In this document: positions 31,670-41,056 of the stretch, piece after piece
How positions within the stretch are numbered: position 1 is the stretch's first letter
Layout: every line of letters begins with the position of its first letter
DNA from: UBA6398 sp963644855
GTDB taxonomy: Bacteria; Bacteroidota; Bacteroidia; Bacteroidales; Bacteroidaceae
Direction of reading: 5' to 3'
Length of the DNA stretch: 48,023 nucleotides
Assembly (NCBI GenBank): GCA_963644855.1
Contig: CAVIQL010000020.1
Span: 1-48,023, forward strand
Made by a program: the position numbers and the translations under genes
Notes under the pieces: generated by a model
The model's input: only the letters and a program-made list of their open reading frames with translations
What the model was told of the DNA's origin: nothing
Databases searched by the model: none

Positions 31670-33034
31670 ATGGCAACAATTACAGCATTTATCAGAGTTG
31701 CAACAACCAAGAAGAAAACGGTGAAAGTTCGTTTTAGGTTGAGGGACGGGCGCAATGTGCAACTACTTTACTCTAGCAACATAGAGGTACAACCCGAGCA
31801 ATGGGATGCCAAACGAGAAGAAATAAAAGCAAAGGTGGTGATGAACCCTGCAGAAAAGGCACATATAAACAAGGCGGTATTGGAACTTAAAAGCCTAATA
31901 TCCGACATCTACCACGGAGCGACAATAGCCAAAGAACAACTAACTTCGCAATGGCTAAAAGAAGAAATAGACAGGGCGCAGCATCCTGACTTATATGGAA
32001 CAACCGCACGGTGTGAAACATTCTTTGAAACCTTTGCACGCTTTTTGGAAACACGCAATTTGTCGGAAGTAAGGACACGCAACTTCAAGGTTATATATCG
32101 CGCCTTGCAACGCTTTGAGATATACAAGCAACTTTATAGCCGTCCAAACTTCAAGATGGAGTTAGACACCATCACCCCCGACACCCTGCACGACTTCGAG
32201 GATTTTTTGAAAACAGAGTACCAACACTTCACAAAAGACGAAGTGACAGGGAAATACATTTGCAACCCCGAATACAGGCCAATATATGACGCAGTGCCCG
32301 AAACACGCACCCCTGGCCAACGAGGGCAAAACACAATTAGCGACATTCTTACAAAATTGCGAACATTCGTTTTGTGGGCAATAGAAACGGGAGAAACCAC
32401 TAACAACCCCTTCAAGCATTACAGTATTAAAGAATGCATTTACGGGACGCCCTATTATATTACAATAGACGAACGGAACGCACTATACGAAGCAGATTTA
32501 AGCAGCCGCCCACAATTAGCCATACAGCGAGATATTTTTGTATTTCAGTGCTTAATCGGTTGCAGGGTAGGCGATTTATATAAGCTCACCCCCGACAACA
32601 TAATAAAGGGAGCGGTTGAGTATGTGCCAAGAAAGACGAAAGAGGGCAGACCTATAACCGTCCGAGTACCTTTGAACGCCACAGCTAAAGAGATTTTGGA
32701 GAGATACCAAGCTACAGGAAACGGAAAGTTGTTGCCATTCATTTCAGAGCAGAAATATAACGTAGCGATAAAAGCGGCATTTACTGCAGCAGGGATAACT
32801 CGCCCTGTCACCATTATAAACCCGACAACAAGAGAACCCGAAATAAAGCCAATAAACGAAATAGCCTCATCCCATTTGGCAAGGCGTTGTTTTGTCGGCA
32901 ACCTATACAAGCAAGTGAAAGACCCAAACCTAGTTGGAGTATTAAGCGGACACAAGGAGGGAAGCAGAGCATTTGCACGCTACAGGGAAATAGACGAAGA
33001 AATGAAGCAAGATTTGGTTAATTTGTTAGTGTAG
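31670..33034 (+). CDS. Tyrosine recombinase/integrase of the satellite
   Basis: Catalyses integration and excision at the tRNA-Leu att site. N-terminal arm-binding type domain (ITAFIRVATTKKKTVKVRFRLRDGRN) as in Bacteroidales integrases, a SAM-like core-binding domain (FFETFARFLETRNLSEVRTRNFKVI), then a catalytic domain with all key residues: Arg299 (GCRVGDL), His402 and Arg405 (HLARR), His428 (SGHKEG) and Tyr438 (ARYREID). 454 residues. The ATG at 31670 is used because the upstream in-frame GTG falls within the inverted repeat. The next gene starts 1 nt after its stop. Confidence 0.92.
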   Translation: MATITAFIRVATTKKKTVKVRFRLRDGRNVQLLYSSNIEVQPEQWDAKREEIKAKVVMNPAEKAHINKAVLELKSLISDIYHGATIAKEQLTSQWLKEEIDRAQHPDLYGTTARCETFFETFARFLETRNLSEVRTRNFKVIYRALQRFEIYKQLYSRPNFKMELDTITPDTLHDFEDFLKTEYQHFTKDEVTGKYICNPEYRPIYDAVPETRTPGQRGQNTISDILTKLRTFVLWAIETGETTNNPFKHYSIKECIYGTPYYITIDERNALYEADLSSRPQLAIQRDIFVFQCLIGCRVGDLYKLTPDNIIKGAVEYVPRKTKEGRPITVRVPLNATAKEILERYQATGNGKLLPFISEQKYNVAIKAAFTAAGITRPVTIINPTTREPEIKPINEIASSHLARRCFVGNLYKQVKDPNLVGVLSGHKEGSRAFARYREIDEEMKQDLVNLLV

Positions 33035-33035
33035 T

Positions 33036-33710
33036 ATGGAAGGAAAGCAAATAACGCCCCAAAGCCAACAAGAGGAACGCCAGCACCAGCAGCGAGAAAA
33101 TCTACTAACGGCCATTGCAAAATTGACATGGCTGGGCAGTCAGTTTGCAAAAGGAAGAGGCAACACACAACCCCAAGCAACAACAGATTACTTCACGTTT
33201 GCGGAACTTGTTGCAAGAGACGGTATAGGAATACCACCCGAAACCTTTGCACGCCACAAGGTGGAAGCCCTTGAACAGACATTAAAGGAAGTTAGGGAGT
33301 TGACGACACCAGCGTATTACGAGACGCATCCTGTTTATAAATACGCCTTGCAATATATAGGATACCTCCAAGGAGCAAGAGTTGAGGCTGAACAACAGAC
33401 AACTGAACCAACATCGAAACAACGAGGCAGAAAACGACAAACCCCTAATTTTACTTCCCTCTTTGTTAACAAAAGCCAATACGGGAAAGTTGTGCAAGTA
33501 TTGAAACAACACCAACGAGAAAAAGAAGCAGCACCAGCCGCAAAGATTATATTAGCCGCACAAGAGTTAGGCTACATAACCAAAAACATCAATGTCGCTG
33601 CATTGCACCGAGCATTAAAGCCAATATTAGACGGATTAGCAAGCGAAAGGGCATTTAGGGAAGCAATGCGAACAGGCACACCACAAGAGTATAGAAAAGA
33701 ACTACAATAA
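33036..33710 (+). CDS. Unknown protein cotranscribed with the integrase
   Basis: I do not recognise this family. 224 residues, hydrophilic and Gln-rich at both ends (TPQSQQEERQHQQREN; TTEPTSKQRGRKRQT), with no signal peptide or membrane segment. The second half is helical and charged (SLFVNKSQYGKVVQVLKQHQREKE, LGYITKNINVAALHRALKPILDG). It starts 1 nt after the integrase stop and ends at a terminator, so the two form an operon. It may help excision or integration, but this is inferred from position alone. Confidence 0.75.
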   Translation: MEGKQITPQSQQEERQHQQRENLLTAIAKLTWLGSQFAKGRGNTQPQATTDYFTFAELVARDGIGIPPETFARHKVEALEQTLKEVRELTTPAYYETHPVYKYALQYIGYLQGARVEAEQQTTEPTSKQRGRKRQTPNFTSLFVNKSQYGKVVQVLKQHQREKEAAPAAKIILAAQELGYITKNINVAALHRALKPILDGLASERAFREAMRTGTPQEYRKELQ

Positions 33711-33738
33711 GCGTAGCCCACAAGGTTACGCTTATTTT
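33709..33738 (+). terminator. Terminator of the int operon
   Basis: AAGCGTAGCC / GGTTACGCTT stem (one wobble) with loop CACAA, followed by ATTTTGT. It overlaps the stop codon of the upstream gene. Confidence 0.75.
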
Positions 33739-33824
33739 GTACCGTTTAGATACAAAGAAATTCCGAAACGGAAGCACGGAATTTGTTGGTATCTCTAAAA
33801 TTGTTGCACGCTTACTTATTGCCA

Positions 33825-33832
33825 TATCTTTG
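33825..33832 (+). promoter_or_regulatory. Promoter box of the replication/tape-measure gene run
   Basis: TATCTTTG fits TAnnTTTG, with TTG copies 18-21 nt upstream. It lies 60 nt before the HTH gene start. Confidence 0.5.
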
Positions 33833-33892
33833 CATCAACCACAAGGGAAAGCAGCTGCCCCAAAGTGGAAAGAAAACAAAAGAAAAAGAGGT

Positions 33893-34189
33893 ATGAGCAT
33901 AATAGAAATTATTAGCAGCGGAGCAAACGTAACGCTACAAGTAACAGCCGCACAACTGGGTGAGTTTGCACAAGACCTTATTGGAAAGACACGCCAGCAA
34001 ATTGCGCAAGAGGTAGCGGCAAGCAAAGCTGAGGTTTATTATACAAGGGAACAGACGGCCAGCCTCCTAAGCGTGAATCCTTCAACCCTTTGGAATTGGG
34101 ATAAAAAGGACTTTTTAAAGCCCGTGCGTGTAGGCGGACTTTGCCGTTATAGGAAATCCGATATAGACCGAATTTTAACCACCAAATAA
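33893..34189 (+). CDS. Helix-turn-helix (AlpA/excisionase-like) protein
   Basis: 98-residue DNA-binding protein. The second half is a MerR-like winged helix of the HTH_17 type: YYTREQTASLLSVNPSTLWNWDKKDFLKPVRVGGLCRYRKSDIDRIL, as in excisionases and AlpA-like activators of mobile elements. The first 45 residues (IIEIISSGANVTLQVTAAQLGEFAQDLIGKTRQQIAQEVAAS) form a helical region typical of the Bacteroidales versions. The ATG at 33893 follows AGAGGT; the open frame from 33737 crosses the promoter. It probably acts in excision or as activator of the downstream genes. Confidence 0.85.
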   Translation: MSIIEIISSGANVTLQVTAAQLGEFAQDLIGKTRQQIAQEVAASKAEVYYTREQTASLLSVNPSTLWNWDKKDFLKPVRVGGLCRYRKSDIDRILTTK

Positions 34190-34200
34190 CAAAGTAAAGT

Positions 34201-34443
34201 ATGAGCATGACAAAACCGAACCAACAACCTCAGAAGCCAGCAGTATTACAAAGGCTCGTTTACAACTTTCTAGCTGGAGGAAGAAAGTATTCCATAGCCG
34301 ACATTTCAACAGCGTTGCACCTATCCGACCCAAGAGGACACATCAGCCAATTGCGAAAAAAAGGTATAGATATTCAAGACGAATGGAGAAAGGGCGAATT
34401 TGGGCGTTATAAGGTATATTTCCTTAATGTCAAAAATGAGTAA
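34201..34443 (+). CDS. Small winged-helix DNA-binding protein
   Basis: 80 residues. The central region VLQRLVYNFLAGGRKYSIADISTALHLSDPRGHISQLRKKGIDIQDEW reads as a winged helix of the type common in phage and conjugative elements of Bacteroidales. It starts 11 nt after the HTH gene and precedes the DUF6291-like gene by 37 nt, so the four genes form one transcript. Its role is unknown, perhaps regulation or replication control. Confidence 0.72.
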   Translation: MSMTKPNQQPQKPAVLQRLVYNFLAGGRKYSIADISTALHLSDPRGHISQLRKKGIDIQDEWRKGEFGRYKVYFLNVKNE

Positions 34444-34480
34444 TTTACGCCATTGCAAAATCCAAAAAACGAGAAAGACA

Positions 34481-35185
34481 ATGGAAAAAGACAGCTTCAC
34501 ATTTTATAGGAGTTTCAAGGAAGCCATCGACCTTTGCCCCGAGGATGCCCGATTAAAAATTTACGAAGCAATAGCCGAGTACGCACTAACAGAGCAAGAA
34601 CCAACGATGGCAGAACCTTATGCCAAACTTTGTTGGAAGCTTATAAAGCCACAATTAGATGCAAATTGGCGAAGATACAAAAACGGACAGGCAGGAGGCG
34701 CACCAAAGGGAAACAGAAACGCAGTTAAACAAGCCGATTGGAACAACCGAGAAACAACCAACGAGCAACCTACATACAACCGAGAAACAACCAACGGACA
34801 ACCTAATATAAATATAAATATAAAAGACAATATAAAAGAAAAACATAAGGAGAAAGAGGGAATAAGCGCAACGGCAACCGTTGCGCCTGCCCACTCCCGA
34901 TTTACGCCACCTTCAAAAGAAGAGGTTGAGGCTTATTGCGAAGAGAGAGGCAATAAAATAAACGCACAACATTTTTTCGATTTTTACGAAGCAAACGGCT
35001 GGGTGCAGGGTAAGCAAGGCAAACCCCTAAAGGATTGGAAAGCAGCTGTAAGGACGTGGGAGTGCAACGGTATTAACTATAAGACTAACAACGATGGCAG
35101 ACAACATACAACAACCCCGACGGGTGGATTTGGCGAAGTTCGGACAGATACTCCAGCGAAGAAACCCCGTCATACTACGCTTTAG
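34481..35185 (+). CDS. DUF6291-like / replisome-organiser-like protein
   Basis: The N-terminal 70 residues (DSFTFYRSFKEAIDLCPEDARLKIYEAIAEYALTEQEP, then LIKPQLDANWRRYKNGQAGG) match the DUF6291 pattern of phage and island replication regions. The middle contains a duplicated 33-bp segment (from 34745, ACCGAGAAACAACC twice) that encodes two NRETTN repeats, then a Lys-rich linker. The C-terminus (FTPPSKEEVEAYCEERGNKINAQHFFDFYEANGW...DWKAAVRTW) resembles the end of phage replication proteins that pair with DnaC. 234 residues. It overlaps the DnaC-like gene by 92 nt in another frame. Confidence 0.75.
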   Translation: MEKDSFTFYRSFKEAIDLCPEDARLKIYEAIAEYALTEQEPTMAEPYAKLCWKLIKPQLDANWRRYKNGQAGGAPKGNRNAVKQADWNNRETTNEQPTYNRETTNGQPNININIKDNIKEKHKEKEGISATATVAPAHSRFTPPSKEEVEAYCEERGNKINAQHFFDFYEANGWVQGKQGKPLKDWKAAVRTWECNGINYKTNNDGRQHTTTPTGGFGEVRTDTPAKKPRHTTL

Positions 35186-35774
35186 TATAGACGAAGAACA
35201 TTATGCGGCAGACATCCCCGAAATGTTGAAGTTATGCTACAAGACAGAGGTAGAGCGTAGAGGACGCACATTCAAGGATGATGCAGATACGAACCGACAT
35301 ATAGAACTTGTCGCAAAATGGATGACTAACGGAAACGGGAAAATAGGTTTATTCTTGTACGGAGACCCCGGCAACGGCAAGACCACGATGGCAAACGCCA
35401 TGAAGGCACTGATAGGGATGCTATACGGAAACGAATACCGTTACGAAGACCGTAAAGGTGTATTGAGTGTTTCTGCGTTGGAGTTGTCGCAGATAGTCAA
35501 GGAGGAACAGGCGGTAAGGTTACGGAACTTGAAGACCGCAGAACTGTTGCACATTGACGACGTAGGCACAGAGCCAGCCAGCGTTAAGGTATGGGGTAAC
35601 GAGGTAAGCCCATTAACGGACATTCTATATAGCCGCTACGACAATATGTTATACACCGTCATCACGTCCAACCTTAAAGACGAAGAGATATTACCGAGGT
35701 ATGGCTGTAGAATAAGCGACCGATTTAGGGAGATGTTCGACTACCTTTCATTCGAGAATAGAAGCTATAGATAA
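35094..35774 (+). CDS. DnaC-like AAA+ ATPase (helicase loader type)
   Basis: Walker A GDPGNGKT at 90-97, Walker B LLHIDDVG at 151-158, sensor-1 VITSNL and an Arg-rich box RISDRFREM near the end, as in DnaC/IstB-type loaders. 226 residues. The paired DUF6291-like gene overlaps it upstream, the usual arrangement of a phage replication initiation module that recruits the host replicative helicase. This gives the element a plausible means of replicating after excision. The IstB alternative is unlikely because no transposase accompanies it. Confidence 0.85.
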   Translation: MADNIQQPRRVDLAKFGQILQRRNPVILRFSIDEEHYAADIPEMLKLCYKTEVERRGRTFKDDADTNRHIELVAKWMTNGNGKIGLFLYGDPGNGKTTMANAMKALIGMLYGNEYRYEDRKGVLSVSALELSQIVKEEQAVRLRNLKTAELLHIDDVGTEPASVKVWGNEVSPLTDILYSRYDNMLYTVITSNLKDEEILPRYGCRISDRFREMFDYLSFENRSYR

Positions 35775-35879
35775 CTACAACCATCAACGTAGGCCAAAGC
35801 CTCAACTTTGAGGAAAGAACCTATTACAACGGGAAGAGGACAGAAAAAGAAGTTTAACAACAAAACAGATAGCCATAAT

Positions 35880-38800
35880 ATGAACATACAAGGCGGCGGC
35901 ATTTCCTTTGAGATAAGCGGCACAAACGACAAGTTGCTGCGCATTCTTGAACAAAGCAAGAGTTCGATACAGAACTTTTTAGGTGAAATCAAGAAAGGTG
36001 GTAAAGATATTGATAGCGCATTTAATGCCATTATGTCCGCTATCAGCAAAACACGCACCAACTTAAACAAGACCGACGTAGCATGGACGAAGACTTATGA
36101 TAATTTGGTAGCCAAGCTTAACGAAGTCAAGGCTGCACGGCAAAGAGCGTGGAGCAGTGGAAACGATGCCGAGTTTAACAGACAACAACAGGCTACGCAA
36201 CAACTTGAACGCCAAGTTTCGCAGTGGGAAAAGTTGGGGCAAACCATTCGTTCGGCTTATTCCGAATTAGATGCAGAGGAAGCCGCAATAAGACGGCAGT
36301 ACGACGAAGCAACCAAGTTGAATAACGCCCACGTTTCCATCCGTACCCAGCTTGCCAAGGCAAAGAATACCCTTATGGAGATGGAGCAACAGGGCAAGCG
36401 AGGAACGGAGGAATACCAAAAGCAACAGGCAGAAGTTGTGCGTTTGGCACAGGCTATGCGAAGTGCGAACGCCCAGCAAAAGAACCTTTCCAACGCAAAC
36501 CGCAACTTTCAAGCGGTTATAGGAGGGTTGACGCTTATGACAAGCGGCTACCAAGCCGTAACAGGTGCAATGGGTTTGTTTGCCGGGGAGAACGAGAACC
36601 TGCAGCGCATCATGACGAAAGTACAGAGCGTGATGAGTATAACAATGGCATTGCAGACCGCATACACTCAGCTTAATAAGAATAGCGCATTTCAGTTGGT
36701 GCTCGTTGCCAAGGCAAAGGACATGCTTACAGCCGCCAACACCCGACTTGCAGCCGCTTTGGGTATAAGCACCGTAGCGGCGCAGGCATTGATGGCTACA
36801 CTTACTTTGGGACTTTCGGTAGCGATAACCGCCATTATTGCGCTTATTGCGAAGATGAGTAGCGAGAGCACCAAAGCCAAGGAAGCACAAGAAAAATTCA
36901 ACAAAAAGGTAGCTGAAGCAGCAGGAGAACCGCTCTCCGCTTATGCATCCTTACAGGCAGAATGGTTGAGCCTTACAGGGAGTATGAAAGAGCGTGAAAA
37001 GTGGGTGCAAGACAACGCCTCCAAGTTCGAGGATTTAGGCTTTCGTGTTCGCAGCGCAAAAGAAGCGGAAGACTTGTTAGTCAACAACACGAAAAACTTT
37101 ACTGCAGCTTGTATGGCTAAAGCCAAGGCGTTGGCAGCGCAGAACCTCGCCAGCGAGAAGTATAAAGAAATCATTGAGAAGCAAGCTGAAATAGATGCCA
37201 TGCCCGATAAAAGCTCCACTTTTGTACAAACGTCTTCTTGGGGAACGGGCTACTATATTGAAACCGAAAACACGTCAAAAAAGAAAGCGCAAAGGGAGCT
37301 GGCAGAGATGCAGAAGAGCGCAGACGCATTAATCCAAAAACAAGTAGAGTTTACCAAAGAGGAGCAAGCCTACTTGAATAAGATAGGGATGCAAGCCGGG
37401 CAAGTCGTTGCAGGGAGCGTGGAAGCAGCGGAAAAGGAACTTAGCCGACTTCGTGACCTATACAATAAGGCTGGCACAGAAACCGAGCGCAATAGTTTGG
37501 CAAAGAAGATAGCCAAGCAGGAAGCGGAGGTAGATAGCCTTAGTTACAAGTCCAATAATGGGAATAAAAGCGGTGGAAGCGGTAATAGCAGCAACACCGA
37601 CAAAGACCCATACGAAGAAATGCTCAACCAGCGCAAGGCTCTTTACGCTAAGTACACGAAGTGGGTGCAAAGCGAGGATGAGACGGTAAGAGCAGCCGCC
37701 AGCACGCAATTTGAAAGCCTATTGAAAGAGGGAACGAGTTTCCTCGACTTCCTGACTAACAAGCGTGATGAGATAATGGCGAAGCAGAAGAAGACCAGCG
37801 AGGACACCCACAAACTGCAACTTCTTAACAACGAGATAGCCGAAACAACCAAGACCACCGTATTAGCCGACTTCAATAAGCAACTACAGGCAGATTTAGA
37901 CTCCTGCAAGACGATAGGCGAAATGTTGGACGTGATAGAGCGCAGACGGGAGCAGTTGAGCGGCGACAATAGCGATATAGACAACGGCAAAGCCGACATA
38001 TTGCAGACCGCACAGGAAAGCACCACCAAAAAGGCAAAGGAGGAAACCGCAGCCCTGTTGCAAGAGTACGCCCAATATCAAAACGAAAAGATTCTCTTCG
38101 AAGAAAGCTATGCCCGAAAGAAAGAACTTCTTACTAAGCAGAGCGAGCAAGCAGCCACCGAAGCGGAACGCCAAGTAGCGTTAGCCGCATTGGAGGGGCT
38201 GGAGAATAAGCGCAAGGAGTACGAGAAGCGCAGCGCAAGCGAGAGGTACGATGAGTTGAAAACCGAATACAAGAACTACGAACAGCAGATAAACAACCTG
38301 CGTCAGAAATACCAAGACGAGCGTAACGAAGCCACCAAGCAAGGCGATTACGCCATGATAGCGCAGATTAACGCCAAGGAGCAAGAAGCCATAAGCAAAC
38401 TTGCAGCGCAGAAACTGATGGCAAGCGAAAGCTGGACGCAGTTGTTTAGCGACCTTTCCACGTTAAGCAGTAAGACCATCAACAAGCTGATGGCAGACAT
38501 CAACAGTCAAAAGGTAACGCTTTCCGCACAGTTCAACCCTGCAGACCTCCAAGCCATAAACACCCAGTTGCAGAAAGCCAAGGACGAACTGCACAATCGT
38601 AACCCATTCCTCGCCCTTAAAGACAGTCTTAAAGAGTTGAGGGCAGCAATGAACGCCGACAAGTTGCTGGACGATAGCGACCCATTCATCCAAAACCTCA
38701 ATAAGAAGAAAAAGCAATACCAAGACTACACCGAAGAACTTGCGAGCAGTGATGAGACAGTAGCAAACTCAGCCAAAGAGAGGGCAAAAGAATTGTTGCA

Positions 38801-40097
38801 AGAGGGCGGCAGCTACGTTGACTATTTGCGTAAACGCATTGAAGCCCTGCAAAACAAAAAGATTTCGATAGGCATTTCGGTTGATGAAGAGGGCGAACTG
38901 TCCAAACTTGAAGCATCGCTGAACAAGGAGACAGGCGCAACAAAGACCTTTAAGGAGGGATTGAAAGACGCTTTCTCCAGCGTTGGCAGTAGCATTGATT
39001 TCGTTAGCGGCACGTTCGATAGCGTGGTTAGCGGAATGAAAAAAATGGGCGTTACGATGGACGAAGAGACGGAAGCCGTGTTAGGCGACCTGTCAAGCAT
39101 GATGGACGGAGCAAGCCAAGTAGCCAACGGCATTGCATCGGGCAACCCATTAAGCATCATTCAAGGTTCGGTTAGCTTTCTTTCGTCCGCTTTCGACTTG
39201 TTCAATAGCAGAGACCGCAAAGCGGAAAAGTCTATCAAGGAGCACGAAAAAGCTGTTACCCGATTGGGCAGAGCGTATAATCAGCTTCAACACGAAGTAG
39301 ACAGGGCGTTAGGCGAAACGGTGTACCAAAACCAAAGCGCAATGATACGCAACCTACGCCAGCAACAGAATGAGTTAAGCGGAGCGATTGAGGACGAAAA
39401 GAGCAAGAAAAAAACCGATTGGGACAGGATAGAGGAATGGCAGGAAAAGCAAGCCGAGTTAAGCCGAGAGATTGACGACATCATCGATGAAATAACGCAG
39501 AGCATAACGCAAACGGACGCAAGCAGTCTTGCAGAGGAACTGGGCGATGCTCTTGTAGAAGCATTCAGCAACGGCACAAGTGCGGCAGAAGCTTTCGACG
39601 AAGTGGCTGGCGACGTATTGAGAAACGCAGTTTTGAACGCCTTAAAAGTCAAGATACTACAGCCGCAATTAGAAGATGCCATTAAACGCCTACAGCGAGA
39701 TATGGGATTTGATGAAGAGGGAAACGGCACGTTTGACGGATTGACACAAGAAGAGCAAGACCGATTTAGGAACTCAGTTAAACAAGTAGGCGCACAATTC
39801 CAAGAAGCGTTTAAGTTGTACGAAGACCTCTTTAATGAGTTGAACGAAAACGACCCCAGCACGCTAAGCGGAGCGATAAAAGGAGCGAGCCAAGAAAGTA
39901 TTGACTTGTTGGCAGGGCAAACCAACGCAGTAAGGATGAACCAAGTAACCAGCCTTTCGTTGCTCCGGGAGCAGCTGCAACGATTAAGCAATATTGATAA
40001 CGGTATAAACGCAGTAATACCCAACAAATTGCAAGAAATAATAAACAAAATAACAACCCATTCCGACGGACTTCGAGGACAGGGAATAACAGAATAA
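35880..40097 (+). CDS. Phage tail tape-measure-like protein
   Basis: Very long coiled-coil protein of 1405 residues from the ATG at 35880. The N-terminal 200 residues are helical (LNKTDVAWTKTYDNLVAKL, QLERQVSQWEKLGQTI). Residues about 212-327 are hydrophobic (VIGGLTLMTSGYQAVTGAMGLFAGE, TLGLSVAITAIIALIAKM), then long Lys/Glu/Gln coiled coils, then a second Gly/Ser-rich hydrophobic part near 1040-1110 and an end like known tape-measure proteins (AGQTNAVRMNQVTSLSLLREQLQRLSNID). About residues 588-660 and 947-1010 are repeats of each other. Such proteins set tail length and help DNA entry. Here it has no tail-gene neighbours. Confidence 0.85.
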   Translation: MNIQGGGISFEISGTNDKLLRILEQSKSSIQNFLGEIKKGGKDIDSAFNAIMSAISKTRTNLNKTDVAWTKTYDNLVAKLNEVKAARQRAWSSGNDAEFNRQQQATQQLERQVSQWEKLGQTIRSAYSELDAEEAAIRRQYDEATKLNNAHVSIRTQLAKAKNTLMEMEQQGKRGTEEYQKQQAEVVRLAQAMRSANAQQKNLSNANRNFQAVIGGLTLMTSGYQAVTGAMGLFAGENENLQRIMTKVQSVMSITMALQTAYTQLNKNSAFQLVLVAKAKDMLTAANTRLAAALGISTVAAQALMATLTLGLSVAITAIIALIAKMSSESTKAKEAQEKFNKKVAEAAGEPLSAYASLQAEWLSLTGSMKEREKWVQDNASKFEDLGFRVRSAKEAEDLLVNNTKNFTAACMAKAKALAAQNLASEKYKEIIEKQAEIDAMPDKSSTFVQTSSWGTGYYIETENTSKKKAQRELAEMQKSADALIQKQVEFTKEEQAYLNKIGMQAGQVVAGSVEAAEKELSRLRDLYNKAGTETERNSLAKKIAKQEAEVDSLSYKSNNGNKSGGSGNSSNTDKDPYEEMLNQRKALYAKYTKWVQSEDETVRAAASTQFESLLKEGTSFLDFLTNKRDEIMAKQKKTSEDTHKLQLLNNEIAETTKTTVLADFNKQLQADLDSCKTIGEMLDVIERRREQLSGDNSDIDNGKADILQTAQESTTKKAKEETAALLQEYAQYQNEKILFEESYARKKELLTKQSEQAATEAERQVALAALEGLENKRKEYEKRSASERYDELKTEYKNYEQQINNLRQKYQDERNEATKQGDYAMIAQINAKEQEAISKLAAQKLMASESWTQLFSDLSTLSSKTINKLMADINSQKVTLSAQFNPADLQAINTQLQKAKDELHNRNPFLALKDSLKELRAAMNADKLLDDSDPFIQNLNKKKKQYQDYTEELASSDETVANSAKERAKELLQEGGSYVDYLRKRIEALQNKKISIGISVDEEGELSKLEASLNKETGATKTFKEGLKDAFSSVGSSIDFVSGTFDSVVSGMKKMGVTMDEETEAVLGDLSSMMDGASQVANGIASGNPLSIIQGSVSFLSSAFDLFNSRDRKAEKSIKEHEKAVTRLGRAYNQLQHEVDRALGETVYQNQSAMIRNLRQQQNELSGAIEDEKSKKKTDWDRIEEWQEKQAELSREIDDIIDEITQSITQTDASSLAEELGDALVEAFSNGTSAAEAFDEVAGDVLRNAVLNALKVKILQPQLEDAIKRLQRDMGFDEEGNGTFDGLTQEEQDRFRNSVKQVGAQFQEAFKLYEDLFNELNENDPSTLSGAIKGASQESIDLLAGQTNAVRMNQVTSLSLLREQLQRLSNIDNGINAVIPNKLQEIINKITTHSDGLRGQGITE

Positions 40098-40100
40098 CTT

Positions 40101-40304
40101 ATGAAAACAAAAGAACTTTTTCAAGAAACCCCACAGGGGAAACCAACACAGAAAAAAGCGCAGCACATCAGTAAAGAAGATTTGCCACGATTGAGAAAAG
40201 AAGCAGAAATGTACGCAAAGTTTTTTAACGGCTTAGCACATTATTATGAGGCTTTGGAGATTGTTGCAGATAGCAAGTATTATTACGAAGCAAAGCATAA
40301 ATAA
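40101..40304 (+). CDS. Small unknown protein
   Basis: 67 residues, hydrophilic, Lys/Glu-rich, with a C-terminal helix rich in aromatic residues (YAKFFNGLAHYYEALEIVADSKYYYEAKHK). No domain recognised. It begins 3 nt after the tape-measure stop and ends 17 nt before the DUF4406 gene, so it is part of the same transcript. Confidence 0.65.
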   Translation: MKTKELFQETPQGKPTQKKAQHISKEDLPRLRKEAEMYAKFFNGLAHYYEALEIVADSKYYYEAKHK

Positions 40305-40321
40305 ACAATAGTAACGGCTAT

Positions 40322-41056
40322 ATGGAAAGTGAAAAGGTGTATATTTCGGGCAAGTTGACAGGCATCCCACAGGAGGCTCGGCAAAGCCTAATTGGTTGCG
40401 CAAGGTTGAGGCTCGAAGCAGAAGGCTACACAGTAGTAGAACCGACAGCAACCGAACCCAACAACGAGGAACAACGCAAAGCCGATATATTAAGGCTATT
40501 AGGTTGCAACGCCATATTTATGTTGTCTAATTGGGAGTTAAGCGAGAAAGCCACATTAGAGCGAGACATCGCAGAAGGGCTAAAGCTAAGTATTGAGTAT
40601 GAAACAGAACCAAGAAACACCGACATAAAGAGAGCCATTAAAGCTGTTATGGGTGTGCCATTCAAGATATTGGCACAGGACAGCCGCAACCGCTGGCACG
40701 TGTACGCCCGAATGATTTACGCCCACCATTGCAAGAAAGCAGGAGACAACACCAGCGTAATAGCCACCGAAACAAGACACGACGAAAGCAGCATCGGTTA
40801 TTATTTGCGTCATTACGAAAGTGAATACAAGTACAACCGTGAGTTCCACAAAGCAGCCGAAAAGATTGCAACGCTTTTAAGCACCAAATTACAACAAGCC
40901 GAAAGGCATATATTAAAGAGTGAAGACATTATGGCGACAGAAGAAACCACAACAGAACAGGCCACACAGAGAACATCCGACGAAACCTCACAACCACCAA
41001 CCACGGCAAATTTAGAAGAAGGAACGCAGGGAGAAACGACAATGCGCCACCTTTGA
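40322..41056 (+). CDS. DUF4406 protein with DnaA domain IV-like C-terminus
   Basis: Residues 1-95 match DUF4406, a nucleoside-2-deoxyribosyltransferase-like fold found in phages: VYISGKLTGIPQEARQ, LEAEGYTVVEPTATEP, ILRLLGCNAIFMLSNWELSEKATLERDIAEGLKLSIEYE. Residues about 105-185 resemble the DnaA DNA-binding domain (RNRWHVYARMIYAHHCKKAG...SVIATETRHDESSIGYYLRHYE, cf. the DHSSVxYY signature). A low-complexity Thr/Gln/Glu tail ends the 244-residue protein. Four palindromic iterons lie 626 bp downstream, so an origin-binding or regulatory role is plausible but unproven. Confidence 0.75.
   Translation: MESEKVYISGKLTGIPQEARQSLIGCARLRLEAEGYTVVEPTATEPNNEEQRKADILRLLGCNAIFMLSNWELSEKATLERDIAEGLKLSIEYETEPRNTDIKRAIKAVMGVPFKILAQDSRNRWHVYARMIYAHHCKKAGDNTSVIATETRHDESSIGYYLRHYESEYKYNREFHKAAEKIATLLSTKLQQAERHILKSEDIMATEETTTEQATQRTSDETSQPPTTANLEEGTQGETTMRHL

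Noticed and set aside
33036..33710. Unknown protein after the integrase as an excisionase
   Set aside because: It is too large and lacks a helix-turn-helix; the protein at 33893-34189 fits that role better.
35094..35774. DnaC-like ATPase as the IstB helper of an IS21 transposon
   Set aside because: No IstA transposase or IS ends are present, and the gene overlaps a phage-type replication gene.
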